Source: Lachnospiraceae bacterium (lineage in GTDB: Bacteria; Bacillota; Clostridia; Lachnospirales; Lachnospiraceae). Taken from it: DNA of 64,000 nt. This document shows, one piece after another, positions 43,886-52,789 of this stretch; the first letter of the stretch is position 1; every line of letters begins with the position of its first letter. The notes below the pieces were generated by a model. The model was not told where the DNA came from and searched no databases. It worked only from the letters and a program-made list of their open reading frames with translations. Where the stretch lies: positions 62,001-126,000 of the forward strand of contig CABJAM010000003.1 in assembly GCA_902363555.1 (NCBI GenBank). The letters are read 5' to 3'. The position numbers and the translations under genes were made by a program.

Positions 43886-45280
43886 ATGACATTTGATCTT
43901 GTAATAAAAAACGGGCTTGTTTATACAGAACAGGGATTTTATAAACTGAATGTGGCGGTGAAGGGGGAAAAGATCGCTGCCCTGATGGCTCCGGATGTTC
44001 CTCTTGAAGCGATTAAGGAAATCGATGCCCGGGGAAAGCACGTGCTTCCCGGATTTATAGACCCACACTGCCATCTGAGGGAACCGGGGCTGACCCAAAA
44101 GGAGGACTACTATACCGGAACATGTGCGGCCGCCCACAGCGGCATCACATTCGTCTGCCCGCAGCCCAACGTAGTTCCCGTACCGTCCACACTGGAAGCT
44201 TATATGGAGCAGGTGGAGGCCGGGAAAGCGAAAGCAATCGTGGATTTTAACCCCATCGCCAGCCCCCTGGGAGACACAGCTTCGGTGAAGGCCATTGCCG
44301 ACGCCGGCACGCTCTGGTTTAAAATATTTGAAAAGGTGGCCACCTATCCGTATAACACTTCGGCGGGTACGCTGGACACGCACAGGATCTATGAGGCATT
44401 TAAGGATATTGCCGCCACCGGAAAATATTGCAGTGTGCACCCATTTGACAAATACTTTTTCGACGCTGCCGTTGAGCGGTGCAAGGCACAGGGCCTGCCG
44501 GTGAATCTGGCCAATGTGCGCCACCAGTGGTACAGCGATGAGGAGATGACAGGGGCCGCTTACCAGTTATCCTATTATGCCAAAAAGGCCGGAATGAAAT
44601 GGTACGCCATGCACGCATGGATGCCCGGGTACATCGACCTCGTCCGGATGCTGAAGGAGCGGGGGGAGATGGACATTGTCTCCAGCTTTGAATATATGCC
44701 GTCCATTGACGCTTCCGATGAGATTTACGATAAAGCTACCGGAAAATATATCTATCTGAACCATGACGCCGCCCCGGATAAGGAAAAAATATGGCAGGCG
44801 GTCCGGGATGGCGTTTTAGATATGATCGGTTCCGACCATGCGCCATGCCGCAGTGATGAATACAATCCCGACGATGCGCTGCATACAAGCGCCGGTTTTG
44901 CCATGCTGGATTACTTTGGCCATCTGCTTGTCAGCCATGTCAATGAAGGCCATTATTCACTGGAAAAGCTGGTGGAGGTTTCATCGGTGAACTGCGCGAA
45001 GACGTTCGGTCTTTATCCGAGGAAGGGCTCCAATATCGTCGGTACGGACGCGGACTTTACGATCATCGACATGAACGATCAGTGGGTGATTTCGGAAAAT
45101 GATATCGTTTATACAAAAACACAGTCCATACCCTATGTGGGCCGTAAAATGTATGGCCGGGTGACACAGACGGTTGTGCGGGGCCGCGTTGTTATGAGTG
45201 ACGGTGTGGTTGACTGCGAGCCGGGGTATGGTAAATACATTACAGCCGGAGACTGCCGGCAGGAGGCGCTGATGGCATGA
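43886..45280 (+). CDS. Dihydroorotase-like cyclic amidohydrolase
   Basis: The 464-residue protein is an amidohydrolase of the dihydroorotase/hydantoinase/allantoinase group. Metal and substrate residues are visible in DPHCHLREPG (His61, His63, Arg65), a probable carboxylated Lys in FKIFEKVA, His in SVHPFDKY and HAWMPGY, and the catalytic Asp in MIGSDHAPCRSDEY. Arg65 and the Asn in PQPNVVP match the carboxylate-binding pair of dihydroorotases and are not typical of allantoinase. The true substrate is unproven. The lyase gene overlaps its stop by 4 bases. Confidence 0.88.
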   Translation: MTFDLVIKNGLVYTEQGFYKLNVAVKGEKIAALMAPDVPLEAIKEIDARGKHVLPGFIDPHCHLREPGLTQKEDYYTGTCAAAHSGITFVCPQPNVVPVPSTLEAYMEQVEAGKAKAIVDFNPIASPLGDTASVKAIADAGTLWFKIFEKVATYPYNTSAGTLDTHRIYEAFKDIAATGKYCSVHPFDKYFFDAAVERCKAQGLPVNLANVRHQWYSDEEMTGAAYQLSYYAKKAGMKWYAMHAWMPGYIDLVRMLKERGEMDIVSSFEYMPSIDASDEIYDKATGKYIYLNHDAAPDKEKIWQAVRDGVLDMIGSDHAPCRSDEYNPDDALHTSAGFAMLDYFGHLLVSHVNEGHYSLEKLVEVSSVNCAKTFGLYPRKGSNIVGTDADFTIIDMNDQWVISENDIVYTKTQSIPYVGRKMYGRVTQTVVRGRVVMSDGVVDCEPGYGKYITAGDCRQEALMA

Positions 45281-46602
45281 AAGAAATATCACCGCAGATC
45301 GAAGCAATGCTGTCAAGAGAAGGGCTGTTTTCCCGATGGCTGAAGGTGGAGCGGGCGCTGGCAAATGCACAGGCGTTCCTGGGGATCATACCGGAGACGG
45401 CTGCAAAAGAAATCGATACATACGCCCGGGTCGAATGTCTGGCCATGGAAAAGTATGACGCCATTTATGAGCGGACCGGTCATCCCATGGTTTCCATGCT
45501 TAAGCTTGTGGAGGAAGCCATCGGCGGACCATCGGCTCAGTATATCCACCTTGGGGCCACGACCCAGGATATTATCGATTCGGCCACAGTTCTTGCACTC
45601 AGGGAAATGATGGATGCGGTCCGGGATAAGCTGAGCAGCCTTGTGCGTTCGGCATCAGAACTGGCCCGGAAATACGCCCATACGCCCATGATGGGCCGCA
45701 CACATAATATCCAGGCGCTGCCCATCACCTTTGGGTATAAAGCCGCGGTCTGGGCCGGCGAGCTGTACCGCTGCCTGGAGCGCCTTGATGAGAGCCGGGA
45801 GCGTATCCTTGTGCTCCAGATGTCCGGGGCTGTCGGCTCCATGGTATCCTTTGACGGGAACGGCGACGCCATTTTGGAGCGTATGGCCGGGGAGCTGGAC
45901 TTAAATGTGCCGGATATATGCTGGCATGCGTCCAGGGACCGGTACGGCGAATTTATCAACCAGATGGCTCTAATGGGCGGAACGCTCGGGCGTATCGCTC
46001 AGGAGGTTTACAGCCTTATGGGTACGGAATATGGTGAGCTTTCCGAATACTGGGGGGAGGAGCGCGTAGGCTCCTCAACGATGCCCCACAAGGTGAATCC
46101 CACGAGCACACAGCATATTATGTCCAAGGCTATGGAGCTGCGCTACAATGCGGCGCAGATGATGGAATACATGCTTGTGGACCACGAGCGGAACATGCAG
46201 CATTTTATCGGCGAGCGCAAAATCGTGGAGGAGACATGTCTGTGTGCGGCCCAGGCACTGGATCTTAGCGATACGCTGTTGTCCACGCTTGTGGTCAATG
46301 AAAGCAATATGCTTTTAAACCTGAACCGTCTCGGCGGTCTGACCCAGTCGGAAAATGTGATGCTGGCCCTTGGCAAAAAGATCGGAAAGCAGAAGGCTCA
46401 TGGCAAAATCGGGAAAATTGCAGTCCACGCCTTTATGGAGCATCTGAATTTTGAGGAAGAATTAAAAAAGGATGCAGAGATTGCAGACAATCTTGGGCCG
46501 GATGAAATCCATGAGCTTTTAGACCCTCTGAAGTATCTTGGGCAATGCCCTCAGATGGCTGAAAATATGGCTTTACGCCTGTTAGAAAAGCTGAAAAACT
46601 GA
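45277..46602 (+). CDS. Adenylosuccinate lyase-like enzyme (fumarase/aspartase superfamily)
   Basis: The 441-residue protein shows the superfamily signature GSSTMPHKVNP, catalytic-type HLGATTQDIIDSA and MMGRTHNIQALPITFGYKAA. It is closest in pattern to PurB-type lyases, which release fumarate by beta-elimination. Coupled to a dihydroorotase-like gene in an operon with PyrK/PyrD-like genes close by, it may cleave an N-substituted aspartate such as carbamoyl-aspartate; it could also be an ordinary purB, though purine genes are absent here. Its ATG overlaps the upstream stop. Confidence 0.85.
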   Translation: MKEISPQIEAMLSREGLFSRWLKVERALANAQAFLGIIPETAAKEIDTYARVECLAMEKYDAIYERTGHPMVSMLKLVEEAIGGPSAQYIHLGATTQDIIDSATVLALREMMDAVRDKLSSLVRSASELARKYAHTPMMGRTHNIQALPITFGYKAAVWAGELYRCLERLDESRERILVLQMSGAVGSMVSFDGNGDAILERMAGELDLNVPDICWHASRDRYGEFINQMALMGGTLGRIAQEVYSLMGTEYGELSEYWGEERVGSSTMPHKVNPTSTQHIMSKAMELRYNAAQMMEYMLVDHERNMQHFIGERKIVEETCLCAAQALDLSDTLLSTLVVNESNMLLNLNRLGGLTQSENVMLALGKKIGKQKAHGKIGKIAVHAFMEHLNFEEELKKDAEIADNLGPDEIHELLDPLKYLGQCPQMAENMALRLLEKLKN

Positions 46603-46628
46603 TATAAAGCAAAGCAGTGATATTAAAG

Positions 46629-46664
46629 CAAAGCAGTCCTTATGTCAGGGAAAGGGCTGCTTTG
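46629..46664. terminator. Hairpin between convergent lyase and gntR genes
   Basis: CAAAGCAGTCC (46629-46639) pairs with GGGCTGCTTTG (46654-46664) with one G-U pair. The T-run is weak on both strands, so it may work in both directions. Confidence 0.5.
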
Positions 46665-46741
46665 TTCTCCAAAGGAACCGCAGGCACGCTTCTGGCGTAG
46701 ATAGCGAGTGCTCATTGCTGCGAAATTAATGCGATGCTGTG

Positions 46742-47419
46742 CTAGATATCGAGGAAAAAGTTGATCAGCTTATTCATATAAGCCCGGGCCTTCTTTTTAT
46801 TTTCCTCCATATAGCCTTTAATATATTCCTGATCGTTGTTGAGAATGGCGATCAGCAGCTCGCGGTGGATGGCCACATAATTTTCGGCATACTGGTAGGG
46901 CAGAAGATTATTGACAATAATACGTTCCTTAAATTCCAGACGTTTGGTGATCTTAATAAGCTCGGTATTGCCGGCCGCTTTGATGAGCAGTGCGTGATAC
47001 TCCTTGTTATTTTCATACTGGGCGATGGGATCAGTTAATTTTTCACCCTTTCTCAGATTGGCCTCGATCATCATCAGTATGGAGCGGGGAATCCGGTTGT
47101 CCAGCATATCGATGGCCAGGTCGCGCAGCCACTCTAATATCTCCAGCGTATCCAGACATTCATCCAGCTCCAGCTTTTTTATAATGGAGCCGTGAATGGA
47201 ATCGGTCGTCACAAGACCTTCGTTTTCAAGGCGCTTGATGGCTTCGCGGATGGGCGTGCGGCTGACCTGGAATTTTTCGGCCAGCTCTTCTTCTTTTAAT
47301 CGGAAGCCGGGCTTTAAAATACCCGTGGCCATCCCTTCCCGGAATGTATTATAGAGTGTATCGCTGACCTGCTTTTTTTCATCTAAAGTGTTTTTCAATG
47401 CAACAAGTTGATCCAGCAT
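46742..47419 (-). CDS. GntR family transcriptional regulator, FCD type
   Basis: The 225-residue protein has the GntR winged helix (GMATGILKPGFRLKEEELAEKFQVSRTPIREAIKRLENEGLV) and an all-helical FCD effector domain. Such regulators respond to organic acids and related metabolites. ATG 47417-47419 (minus strand) follows AAGGAGA; the frame stays open further into a palindromic repeat but that extension is not native. It lies between the lyase and pyrK-like genes and is divergent from the latter, so it is the probable controller of both units. Confidence 0.9.
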   Translation of the reverse strand: MLDQLVALKNTLDEKKQVSDTLYNTFREGMATGILKPGFRLKEEELAEKFQVSRTPIREAIKRLENEGLVTTDSIHGSIIKKLELDECLDTLEILEWLRDLAIDMLDNRIPRSILMMIEANLRKGEKLTDPIAQYENNKEYHALLIKAAGNTELIKITKRLEFKERIIVNNLLPYQYAENYVAIHRELLIAILNNDQEYIKGYMEENKKKARAYMNKLINFFLDI

Positions 47420-47441
47420 GGCATTCTCCTTTGTCTTAGAC

Positions 47442-47575
47442 TTATAATTTGTCAGGGATTTCCGCAGGAAATCGTTGACCTGCCTGCCCATCAGGGCAGT
47501 TCCTATTATAATTTGTCATGGATTTCCGAAGGAAATCCATGACCTGCCTGCCCATCAGGGCAGTTCCTATTATAA
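47442..47575. repeat. Two tandem copies of the two-hairpin palindromic element
   Basis: Two copies with a 64-bp period lie upstream of gntR. On the minus strand each reads AGGAACTGCCCTGATGGGCA and on, giving the stems CTGCCC-TGAT-GGGCAG and GTCATGGATTTCC-TTC-GGAAATCCATGAC (second copy; the first has mismatches). A third copy is inside the kinase gene at 22471-22536. Confidence 0.9.
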
Positions 47576-47592
47576 CATGCTTTTTTGGTGTT

Positions 47593-47643
47593 TGTGTATG
47601 AAAAATACACATGTATACATAGAAATACTGCACAGGGCAGTAT
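47593..47643. promoter_or_regulatory. Candidate GntR operators between gntR and pyrK-like genes
   Basis: Three palindromes lie in a row: TGTGTAT-N5-ATACACA (47593-47611), ATGTATACAT (47611-47620) and ATACTGC-N5-GCAGTAT (47625-47643). FCD-type GntR proteins bind short palindromes of this size. Which one is the operator is open. Confidence 0.5.
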
Positions 47644-47670
47644 CATTAAAAAAATAAGGGGGTCTTTTGT

Positions 47671-48444
47671 ATGACTGCAAAAAGAGTGGCGGCGGTAATC
47701 TGCCAAAAGTCGCAGCTTGCCGGCGATATTTTCAGTATATGGCTTCAGGTGGGAGCGATGGCGGAAATCGCAAAGCCGGGGCAGTTTGTTATACTTTACT
47801 GTAAGGACAAAACAAAAAAGCTGGGCCGCCCCATCAGTATTTGTGAAATCGATGCGGCCGGCGGGAAGATCCGGCTGGTCATCCGGGTATCCGGAAAAGG
47901 CACCGGCACGGAAGAATTTTCAAGACTTGGTGAAGGCGATACGATCCTCTGTATGGGTCCGTTGGGCAATGGCTATACATACACAGGAGATCAAAAAGCG
48001 CTCCTGATCGGCGGCGGCCTGGGAATACCGCCGTTGCTGGCATTGGCAGAGCAGCTTCCGGGAAAAAAGGTGATCGTGCTCGGATACCGCGACGGGAACA
48101 CGTTTCTGACCGAAGATTTTGAAAAATACGGCCCGGTCGTCATCGCTTCGGAGGACGGAAGTATTGGCACAAAAGGGAACGTTCTGGATGCGATAAATGC
48201 CCATGAAATCTCAGGAGATGTGATCTATGGCTGCGGCCCGAAGCCGATGCTGCGGGCTTTAAGCCAGTTTGCCGGGGAAAATCATATGGAGGCATGGCTG
48301 TCTTTGGAGGAGCGGATGGCGTGCGGCATCGGTATATGCCTGGGCTGCGCTGTTGCTGTAAGGACAGAGGAAGGGATCACATATAAACGCGTCTGCCATG
48401 ACGGTCCTGTATTTAACAGTAAGGAGATTGTATTTGATGAGTAA
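47671..48444 (+). CDS. PyrK-like FAD/2Fe-2S electron-transfer subunit
   Basis: The 257-residue protein has a ferredoxin-reductase FAD domain (GRPISICEID), an NAD site (GGGLGIPPLLALAEQLPGKK) and a C-terminal 2Fe-2S cluster motif with CGIGICLGCAVAV and a later VCHDGPVF. This is PyrK, which passes electrons between NAD and the PyrD1B flavin. AAGGGGG precedes the ATG. It overlaps the PyrD-like gene by 8 bases, the usual PyrK-PyrD pair. No pyrF, pyrE or pyrB are here, so it need not serve biosynthesis. Confidence 0.9.
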   Translation: MTAKRVAAVICQKSQLAGDIFSIWLQVGAMAEIAKPGQFVILYCKDKTKKLGRPISICEIDAAGGKIRLVIRVSGKGTGTEEFSRLGEGDTILCMGPLGNGYTYTGDQKALLIGGGLGIPPLLALAEQLPGKKVIVLGYRDGNTFLTEDFEKYGPVVIASEDGSIGTKGNVLDAINAHEISGDVIYGCGPKPMLRALSQFAGENHMEAWLSLEERMACGIGICLGCAVAVRTEEGITYKRVCHDGPVFNSKEIVFDE

Positions 48445-49366
48445 GCTTGAAATCACACTGGGAAGAATCAAATTGTCAAACCCTGTATTAGGTGCTTCCG
48501 GCTGCGTCGGCCATGGATTTGAGCTGGAAGGATATACGGATTTGAGCCGCTATGGCGCATTGTCCATGAAAACGGTCACTTTAGAGCCGAGAGCCGGCAA
48601 CCGGCCGCCGCGCATCTGCGAGGTCAGCGATGGGATGCTCAGCTCCATCGGTCTGCAAAATCCGGGAATGGCGTCGTACATCCAGCATTATAAAGATAAG
48701 ATCAAGACCGCGTGCAGGCCGGATCAGATCATTATAAGCATCGGCGGAAATGAGGTGGAGGACTATGTTAAAAGCGCCGCCGCGATTGCTGAAAATTTTT
48801 CGCCAGATGAGATCGCCGCGTTGGAGGTGAATGCGGCCTGCCCCAATGTGGCCCACGGGGGCGGCGCTGTGGGAAGCTCGCCGGGAAAGCTGCAAGACGT
48901 TCTTTCCGCGGTCCGCAAGGCTGTGGATTTTCCTATAATAGCAAAAATCAATACCAATGAAGGTAATTTCTGCGAGGTTGCAAAAGCGGCCCAGCATGAA
49001 GGTGCTGACGCACTTTATATCGCCAATACTCCCATGGGTATGGCCATCGATATCCGCAGGCGAAAACCTGTCCTTGGCAATGTCAAGGGGCCGGTTTCCG
49101 GTCCGGCGGTGCTCCCCCAGGGCATTGCAAAAACATGGGAGCTGTATAAGGCTGTGAGCCTGCCGATCATCGGCAGCGGCGGTATATATACATGGGAAGC
49201 GGCGGTGCAGTATATGCTGGCCGGCGCCAGTGCGGTGGGCATCGGCAGCGCGCATTTTGTCAATCCAAATGCGGCCGTGGAAATTCTTGACGGCGTTGAA
49301 AAATACATGGAAGAAAACCACGTCTTGGATCTTCGGGAGATTATTGGCGCCGCGCACGCTTTTTAA
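48437..49366 (+). CDS. PyrD-like dihydroorotate dehydrogenase (class 1B type)
   Basis: The 309-residue FMN barrel has NPVLGASGCVGHGFE, IGLQNPGM, the catalytic-type Cys in VNAACPNVAHGG, IAKINTN and the FMN phosphate site IIGSGGIYTWEAA. It interconverts dihydroorotate and orotate using PyrK and NAD. ATG 48437 lies in the last codons of pyrK behind AAGGAG. Some motif positions differ from the biosynthetic enzyme (GASGCVGHG rather than PASGTFG), which together with the neighbours suggests a specialised or catabolic role. Confidence 0.87.
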   Translation: MSKLEITLGRIKLSNPVLGASGCVGHGFELEGYTDLSRYGALSMKTVTLEPRAGNRPPRICEVSDGMLSSIGLQNPGMASYIQHYKDKIKTACRPDQIIISIGGNEVEDYVKSAAAIAENFSPDEIAALEVNAACPNVAHGGGAVGSSPGKLQDVLSAVRKAVDFPIIAKINTNEGNFCEVAKAAQHEGADALYIANTPMGMAIDIRRRKPVLGNVKGPVSGPAVLPQGIAKTWELYKAVSLPIIGSGGIYTWEAAVQYMLAGASAVGIGSAHFVNPNAAVEILDGVEKYMEENHVLDLREIIGAAHAF

Positions 49367-49403
49367 TTAAATATCACGTCCGCCCGGGGGAGGGCGAACG
49401 CTT

Positions 49404-49443
49404 GGGAGTATCGATAGTGCTGTGATTTCGATACTCCCTTTTT
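49404..49443 (+). terminator. Terminator after the PyrK/PyrD-like genes
   Basis: GGGAGTATCGA (49404-49414) pairs with TCGATACTCCC (49428-49438), then TTTTT. Confidence 0.85.
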
Positions 49444-49536
49444 CCATTCTACCGTTATTATTTATGGTGGACATGTCTCAGGCCGCTGTGTGCAGTAATT
49501 TTCTCCCTGCAAAGCCGAAAAAAATTTGTGAAAAAT

Positions 49537-49565
49537 TTGACGTTTGTGTAAAACAATGGTAAAAT
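49537..49565 (+). promoter_or_regulatory. Promoter of the glycosyltransferase operon
   Basis: TTGACG (49537-49542) and TAAAAT (49560-49565) are 17 bases apart. Confidence 0.65.
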
Positions 49566-49649
49566 AGCCACAATGGCCAAGAGCAAAACGCCGTGGAGCA
49601 AACCTGGGCGGACTGCTTTTGAAGCCACCGAGCAGGGAGGAAGAATTGA

Positions 49650-50831
49650 ATGAAAATTTTATTGGTTCTGGACCAGTTTGACGATGACAACAACGGAACC
49701 ACGATGACAGCCAGACGTCTTGCAGACACACTGACGGAGCACGGACATGAGGTGTTTGTGGTCAGTACAGGCAAGCCGGCGAAAAACAAATTTGTGGTGC
49801 CGGAGATATTTATGACGCCCATGGTGCGCCATATTATCCACGGCCAGGGCATGACCATCGCCAGGGCCGACAAAAAAGTGCTGACCGAAGCTCTTTTGGA
49901 AGTGGATGTCGTCCACTTTATCATGCCCTTTGGTTTATCCAGGGCAGGACTTAAAATCGCACAGGAGCTGCACATTCCCCACACGGCGGCCTTCCACGTA
50001 CAGCCGGAAAATATTACCTACACACTGAATATGGGCCGCATGAAGCAGGTCAACAAGGGCATTTACTATATGTTCCGGGAAAGCTTTTATAATCAGTTTA
50101 CCCATATCCACTGCCCAAGCCGGTTTATTGCCGACCAGCTTAAAGAAAATGGCTACCGGGCCAAGCTCCACGTGATCTCCAACGGCGTCGATAAAGATTT
50201 CGTGTACCGGAAGCTGGAAAAGACGCCGGATCTGAAAGATAAATTTGTTATATTAATGATTGGCCGTCTGTCCAATGAAAAGCGGCAGGACGTACTGATC
50301 GATGCCATTAAAAAATCTAAATACAGTGATAAAATACAGCTAATGCTTGCCGGACAGGGGCCCAAATACAAGGCGCTGCGCCGCAGGGGCCGCCGCCTCG
50401 CCTACCCTCCGAAAATCCGGTTTTACACCCACACCGAGCTTTTAAAGGTGATTGCCATGAGTGATCTGTATGTCCATGCGGCAGATGCTGAAATCGAGGC
50501 CATCTCCTGTATCGAGGCCTTCTCCAGCGGCCTTGTACCGGTGATCGCCAACAGCCCAAAATCGGCCACGCCCCAGTTTGCCCTGGATGAGCGCAGTCTG
50601 TTTAAGGCCGGCGACAGCGACGATCTGGCGGCCCATATCGACTACTGGATCGAGCATGAGCAGGAGCGCAGACGGATGGAGCATGTTTACAGCGAGCACG
50701 GCAAGCAGTATTCCCTGGATTACTGTGTGCGTCAGATGGAAGCGATGTTTGGTCAGGCGATTGCGGAAAACCGGGGCAGCACCAGTGCAGACCCGGACCT
50801 TGAGCAGCCGTGTCCGATGGAGGAGTTTTGA
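49650..50831 (+). CDS. GT4-family glycosyltransferase
   Basis: The 393-residue protein has the GT-B fold pattern: an N-terminal Rossmann domain (MKILLVLDQFDDDNNGTTMTARRLADTL), then a C-terminal nucleotide-sugar domain with VILMIGRLSNEKRQDVLIDAI, LMLAGQGP and the E-x7-E-like EIEAISCIEAFSSGLVPVIA. Its acyltransferase neighbour, translationally coupled by TGATG, suggests synthesis of a glycolipid such as a glycosyl diacylglycerol anchor, acting at the inner face of the membrane. GGAGG precedes the ATG. Confidence 0.88.
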   Translation: MKILLVLDQFDDDNNGTTMTARRLADTLTEHGHEVFVVSTGKPAKNKFVVPEIFMTPMVRHIIHGQGMTIARADKKVLTEALLEVDVVHFIMPFGLSRAGLKIAQELHIPHTAAFHVQPENITYTLNMGRMKQVNKGIYYMFRESFYNQFTHIHCPSRFIADQLKENGYRAKLHVISNGVDKDFVYRKLEKTPDLKDKFVILMIGRLSNEKRQDVLIDAIKKSKYSDKIQLMLAGQGPKYKALRRRGRRLAYPPKIRFYTHTELLKVIAMSDLYVHAADAEIEAISCIEAFSSGLVPVIANSPKSATPQFALDERSLFKAGDSDDLAAHIDYWIEHEQERRRMEHVYSEHGKQYSLDYCVRQMEAMFGQAIAENRGSTSADPDLEQPCPMEEF

Positions 50832-51547
50832 TGGGCAGTAAAGATGAACATATTGTGAAAATGTGGACGCCTTTAAAGTTTAAAACACCGGAGGATTATA
50901 ATTATTTTCCGAAAAACATCCTGTTTCGGGGGTTAAATCTGTTTTTGAGGTGGGTGATCTACCTCATCGGACCGGTTTACTTTCGTATCTTTTTCGGCCT
51001 CAGAGTCATTGGCCGGGAAAATATAAAAAGGCTTCCCCAAAAAGGCGTGACGGTGTGCAATCACGTACATATGCTGGACTGCGGTGTGGTAGCCTGCCAT
51101 ATGAAGCACCGGCGCATATGTATTCCGGCGCTGGAATCCAATTTCCGGATACCGTTTTTGCGGCATTTGATCCGGGTGCTGGGCGGAATACCGCTGCCCG
51201 AGCGGACAAAGCCGTTTCGGAATATGCACCATGCCTTAGTCAAATATATTCACGAGGGCCATCTTGTGCACATTTATCCGGAGGGCATATTATTTCCCCG
51301 CTATAACGGCCTGCGGGATTTTAAGCGCGGCGCCTTTTCACTGGCCTATGACTGTGATGTGCCGATCATCCCCTATGTCATTAAATACGTGAAGGCGGAA
51401 GGGTGGCAGCGGTGGTTCCACCGAAAGCCGGTGATGCGCCTTTATGTCCTGGATCCGGTATATCCGGATACAGACCGGCCCAAACGTGAAGAAACACTGC
51501 GGCTGAGCCGTGAAGTGAAAGAAAAAATGGAAGCAGTATTTATGTAA
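50831..51547 (+). CDS. 1-acylglycerol-3-phosphate O-acyltransferase-like protein
   Basis: The 238-residue protein has PlsC motifs: the catalytic H-x4-D in NHVHMLD, the glycerol-phosphate site in YPEGILFPRYNG and a membrane segment near the N-terminus (LFLRWVIYLIGPVYFRIFFGL). It acylates lysophosphatidate or a glycolipid intermediate. The start codon shares bases with the glycosyltransferase stop, so the two act in one pathway. Confidence 0.88.
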   Translation: MGSKDEHIVKMWTPLKFKTPEDYNYFPKNILFRGLNLFLRWVIYLIGPVYFRIFFGLRVIGRENIKRLPQKGVTVCNHVHMLDCGVVACHMKHRRICIPALESNFRIPFLRHLIRVLGGIPLPERTKPFRNMHHALVKYIHEGHLVHIYPEGILFPRYNGLRDFKRGAFSLAYDCDVPIIPYVIKYVKAEGWQRWFHRKPVMRLYVLDPVYPDTDRPKREETLRLSREVKEKMEAVFM

Positions 51548-51626
51548 GAGCGCTTCACCGCGCCGGATGCCACCGGGCTGAGGTGGCTGTCCTGCGCGGT
51601 GAAGCTTGATAGTATGGAGGACTGAA

Positions 51627-52661
51627 ATGATAAGATTTGATTGTGATTACAGCGAGGGAGCCCATCCGCAGATCATGGAGCGGCTCATGGAAACGAATTT
51701 ATGCCAGACCCCAGGCTATGGCGAGGACGATTATTGTGACCGCGCCCGCGGGTATATCCGCAGGGAATGCGGACGGGAGGACGTGGATGTACATTTTCTT
51801 GTGGGAGGAACCCAGGCCAATCTGACCGTGATCGCCGCAGCGCTCCGCCCATGGCAGGGCGCCATCGCCGCAGATACGGGCCACATTAATGTCCATGAAT
51901 CCGGAGCAATCGAGGCTACGGGCCACAAGGTCATGGCCGTTCCTTCGGTCAATGGTAAAATATCCGCCGCTCAGGCCGAAAACGTTATCACCGGCCATTG
52001 GGGCGACGTCACTCACGAGCACATGGTGCAGCCGGGCCTGGTTTACATATCCAATCCCACCGAGAGCGGCACTCTGTATACGAAAGCCGAACTTTCGGCA
52101 CTTTATAATGTCTGCCAAAAACACCAGGTCTACCTGTTCATCGACGGCGCCCGGCTGGGCTACGGTCTTATGGCCCCGGGCAACGACCTGACCCTGTCAG
52201 AAATCGCCCGCCTTTGCGACGTATTTTATGTTGGAGGTACCAAGGTTGGCGCTCTCTTCGGTGAGGCCGTCGTCATTACAAACAATGACCTGAAAAAAGA
52301 TTTCCGCTACATTATGAAGCAGCGGGGCGGAATGCTTGCCAAAGGACGTCTGCTGGGCATCCAGTTTGAGACGCTTTTTGAAAAAAATCTGTATTACGAT
52401 ATTTCAAAACACGCCATCGACATGGCCATGCGCATCCGGGAAGCATTCAGAAATCAGGGCATTCCATTTTTGTTTGAATCCAACACGAACCAGCAGTTCC
52501 CGATCCTGACAAATGCTCAGATGGAAAAACTTGGTGAAAAATACGTATACAGCTTTTGGGAAAAAGTCGATGAAAGCCGCAGTGCCGTCCGTTTCTGCAC
52601 AAGCTGGGCGACAAAGGAAGCGCAGGTGGACGCACTGATCCAGGATATTGAGCGTCTGTGA
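51627..52661 (+). CDS. ltaE: Low-specificity L-threonine aldolase
   Basis: The 344-residue PLP enzyme has DYSEGAHPQIMERL, GGTQANLTV, HINVHESGAIEATGHKV, the DGARLGYGL aspartate that contacts the pyridine ring and the PLP lysine in YVGGTKVGALFGEA. It splits threonine or allo-threonine into glycine and acetaldehyde. ATG 51627 follows GGAGG; the frame opening at 51606 has no ribosome binding site. It stands alone, convergent with the ABC-F gene. Confidence 0.9.
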   Translation: MIRFDCDYSEGAHPQIMERLMETNLCQTPGYGEDDYCDRARGYIRRECGREDVDVHFLVGGTQANLTVIAAALRPWQGAIAADTGHINVHESGAIEATGHKVMAVPSVNGKISAAQAENVITGHWGDVTHEHMVQPGLVYISNPTESGTLYTKAELSALYNVCQKHQVYLFIDGARLGYGLMAPGNDLTLSEIARLCDVFYVGGTKVGALFGEAVVITNNDLKKDFRYIMKQRGGMLAKGRLLGIQFETLFEKNLYYDISKHAIDMAMRIREAFRNQGIPFLFESNTNQQFPILTNAQMEKLGEKYVYSFWEKVDESRSAVRFCTSWATKEAQVDALIQDIERL

Positions 52662-52742
52662 AATTAAGGCTTTGTATCGGTCTGCATAGCAACGCAGTGC
52701 ATTAGATTTGTCCGAATTGTTATGACGAGGATAATAATATGC

Positions 52743-52767
52743 AAAAGGGGCAGCGCACGGCTGCCCC
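52743..52767 (-). terminator. Terminator of the ABC-F gene
   Basis: GGGGCAGC and GCTGCCCC (52747-52754 and 52760-52767) form an 8-bp stem; on the minus strand it is followed by TTTT (52743-52746). Confidence 0.78.
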
Positions 52768-52789
52768 AATAGAAATACTGTATTTTATA

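Noticed and set aside
47420..47491. Longer N-terminus of GntR
   Set aside because: The extension is translated palindromic repeat; ATG 47419 has a good ribosome binding site and matches the family start.
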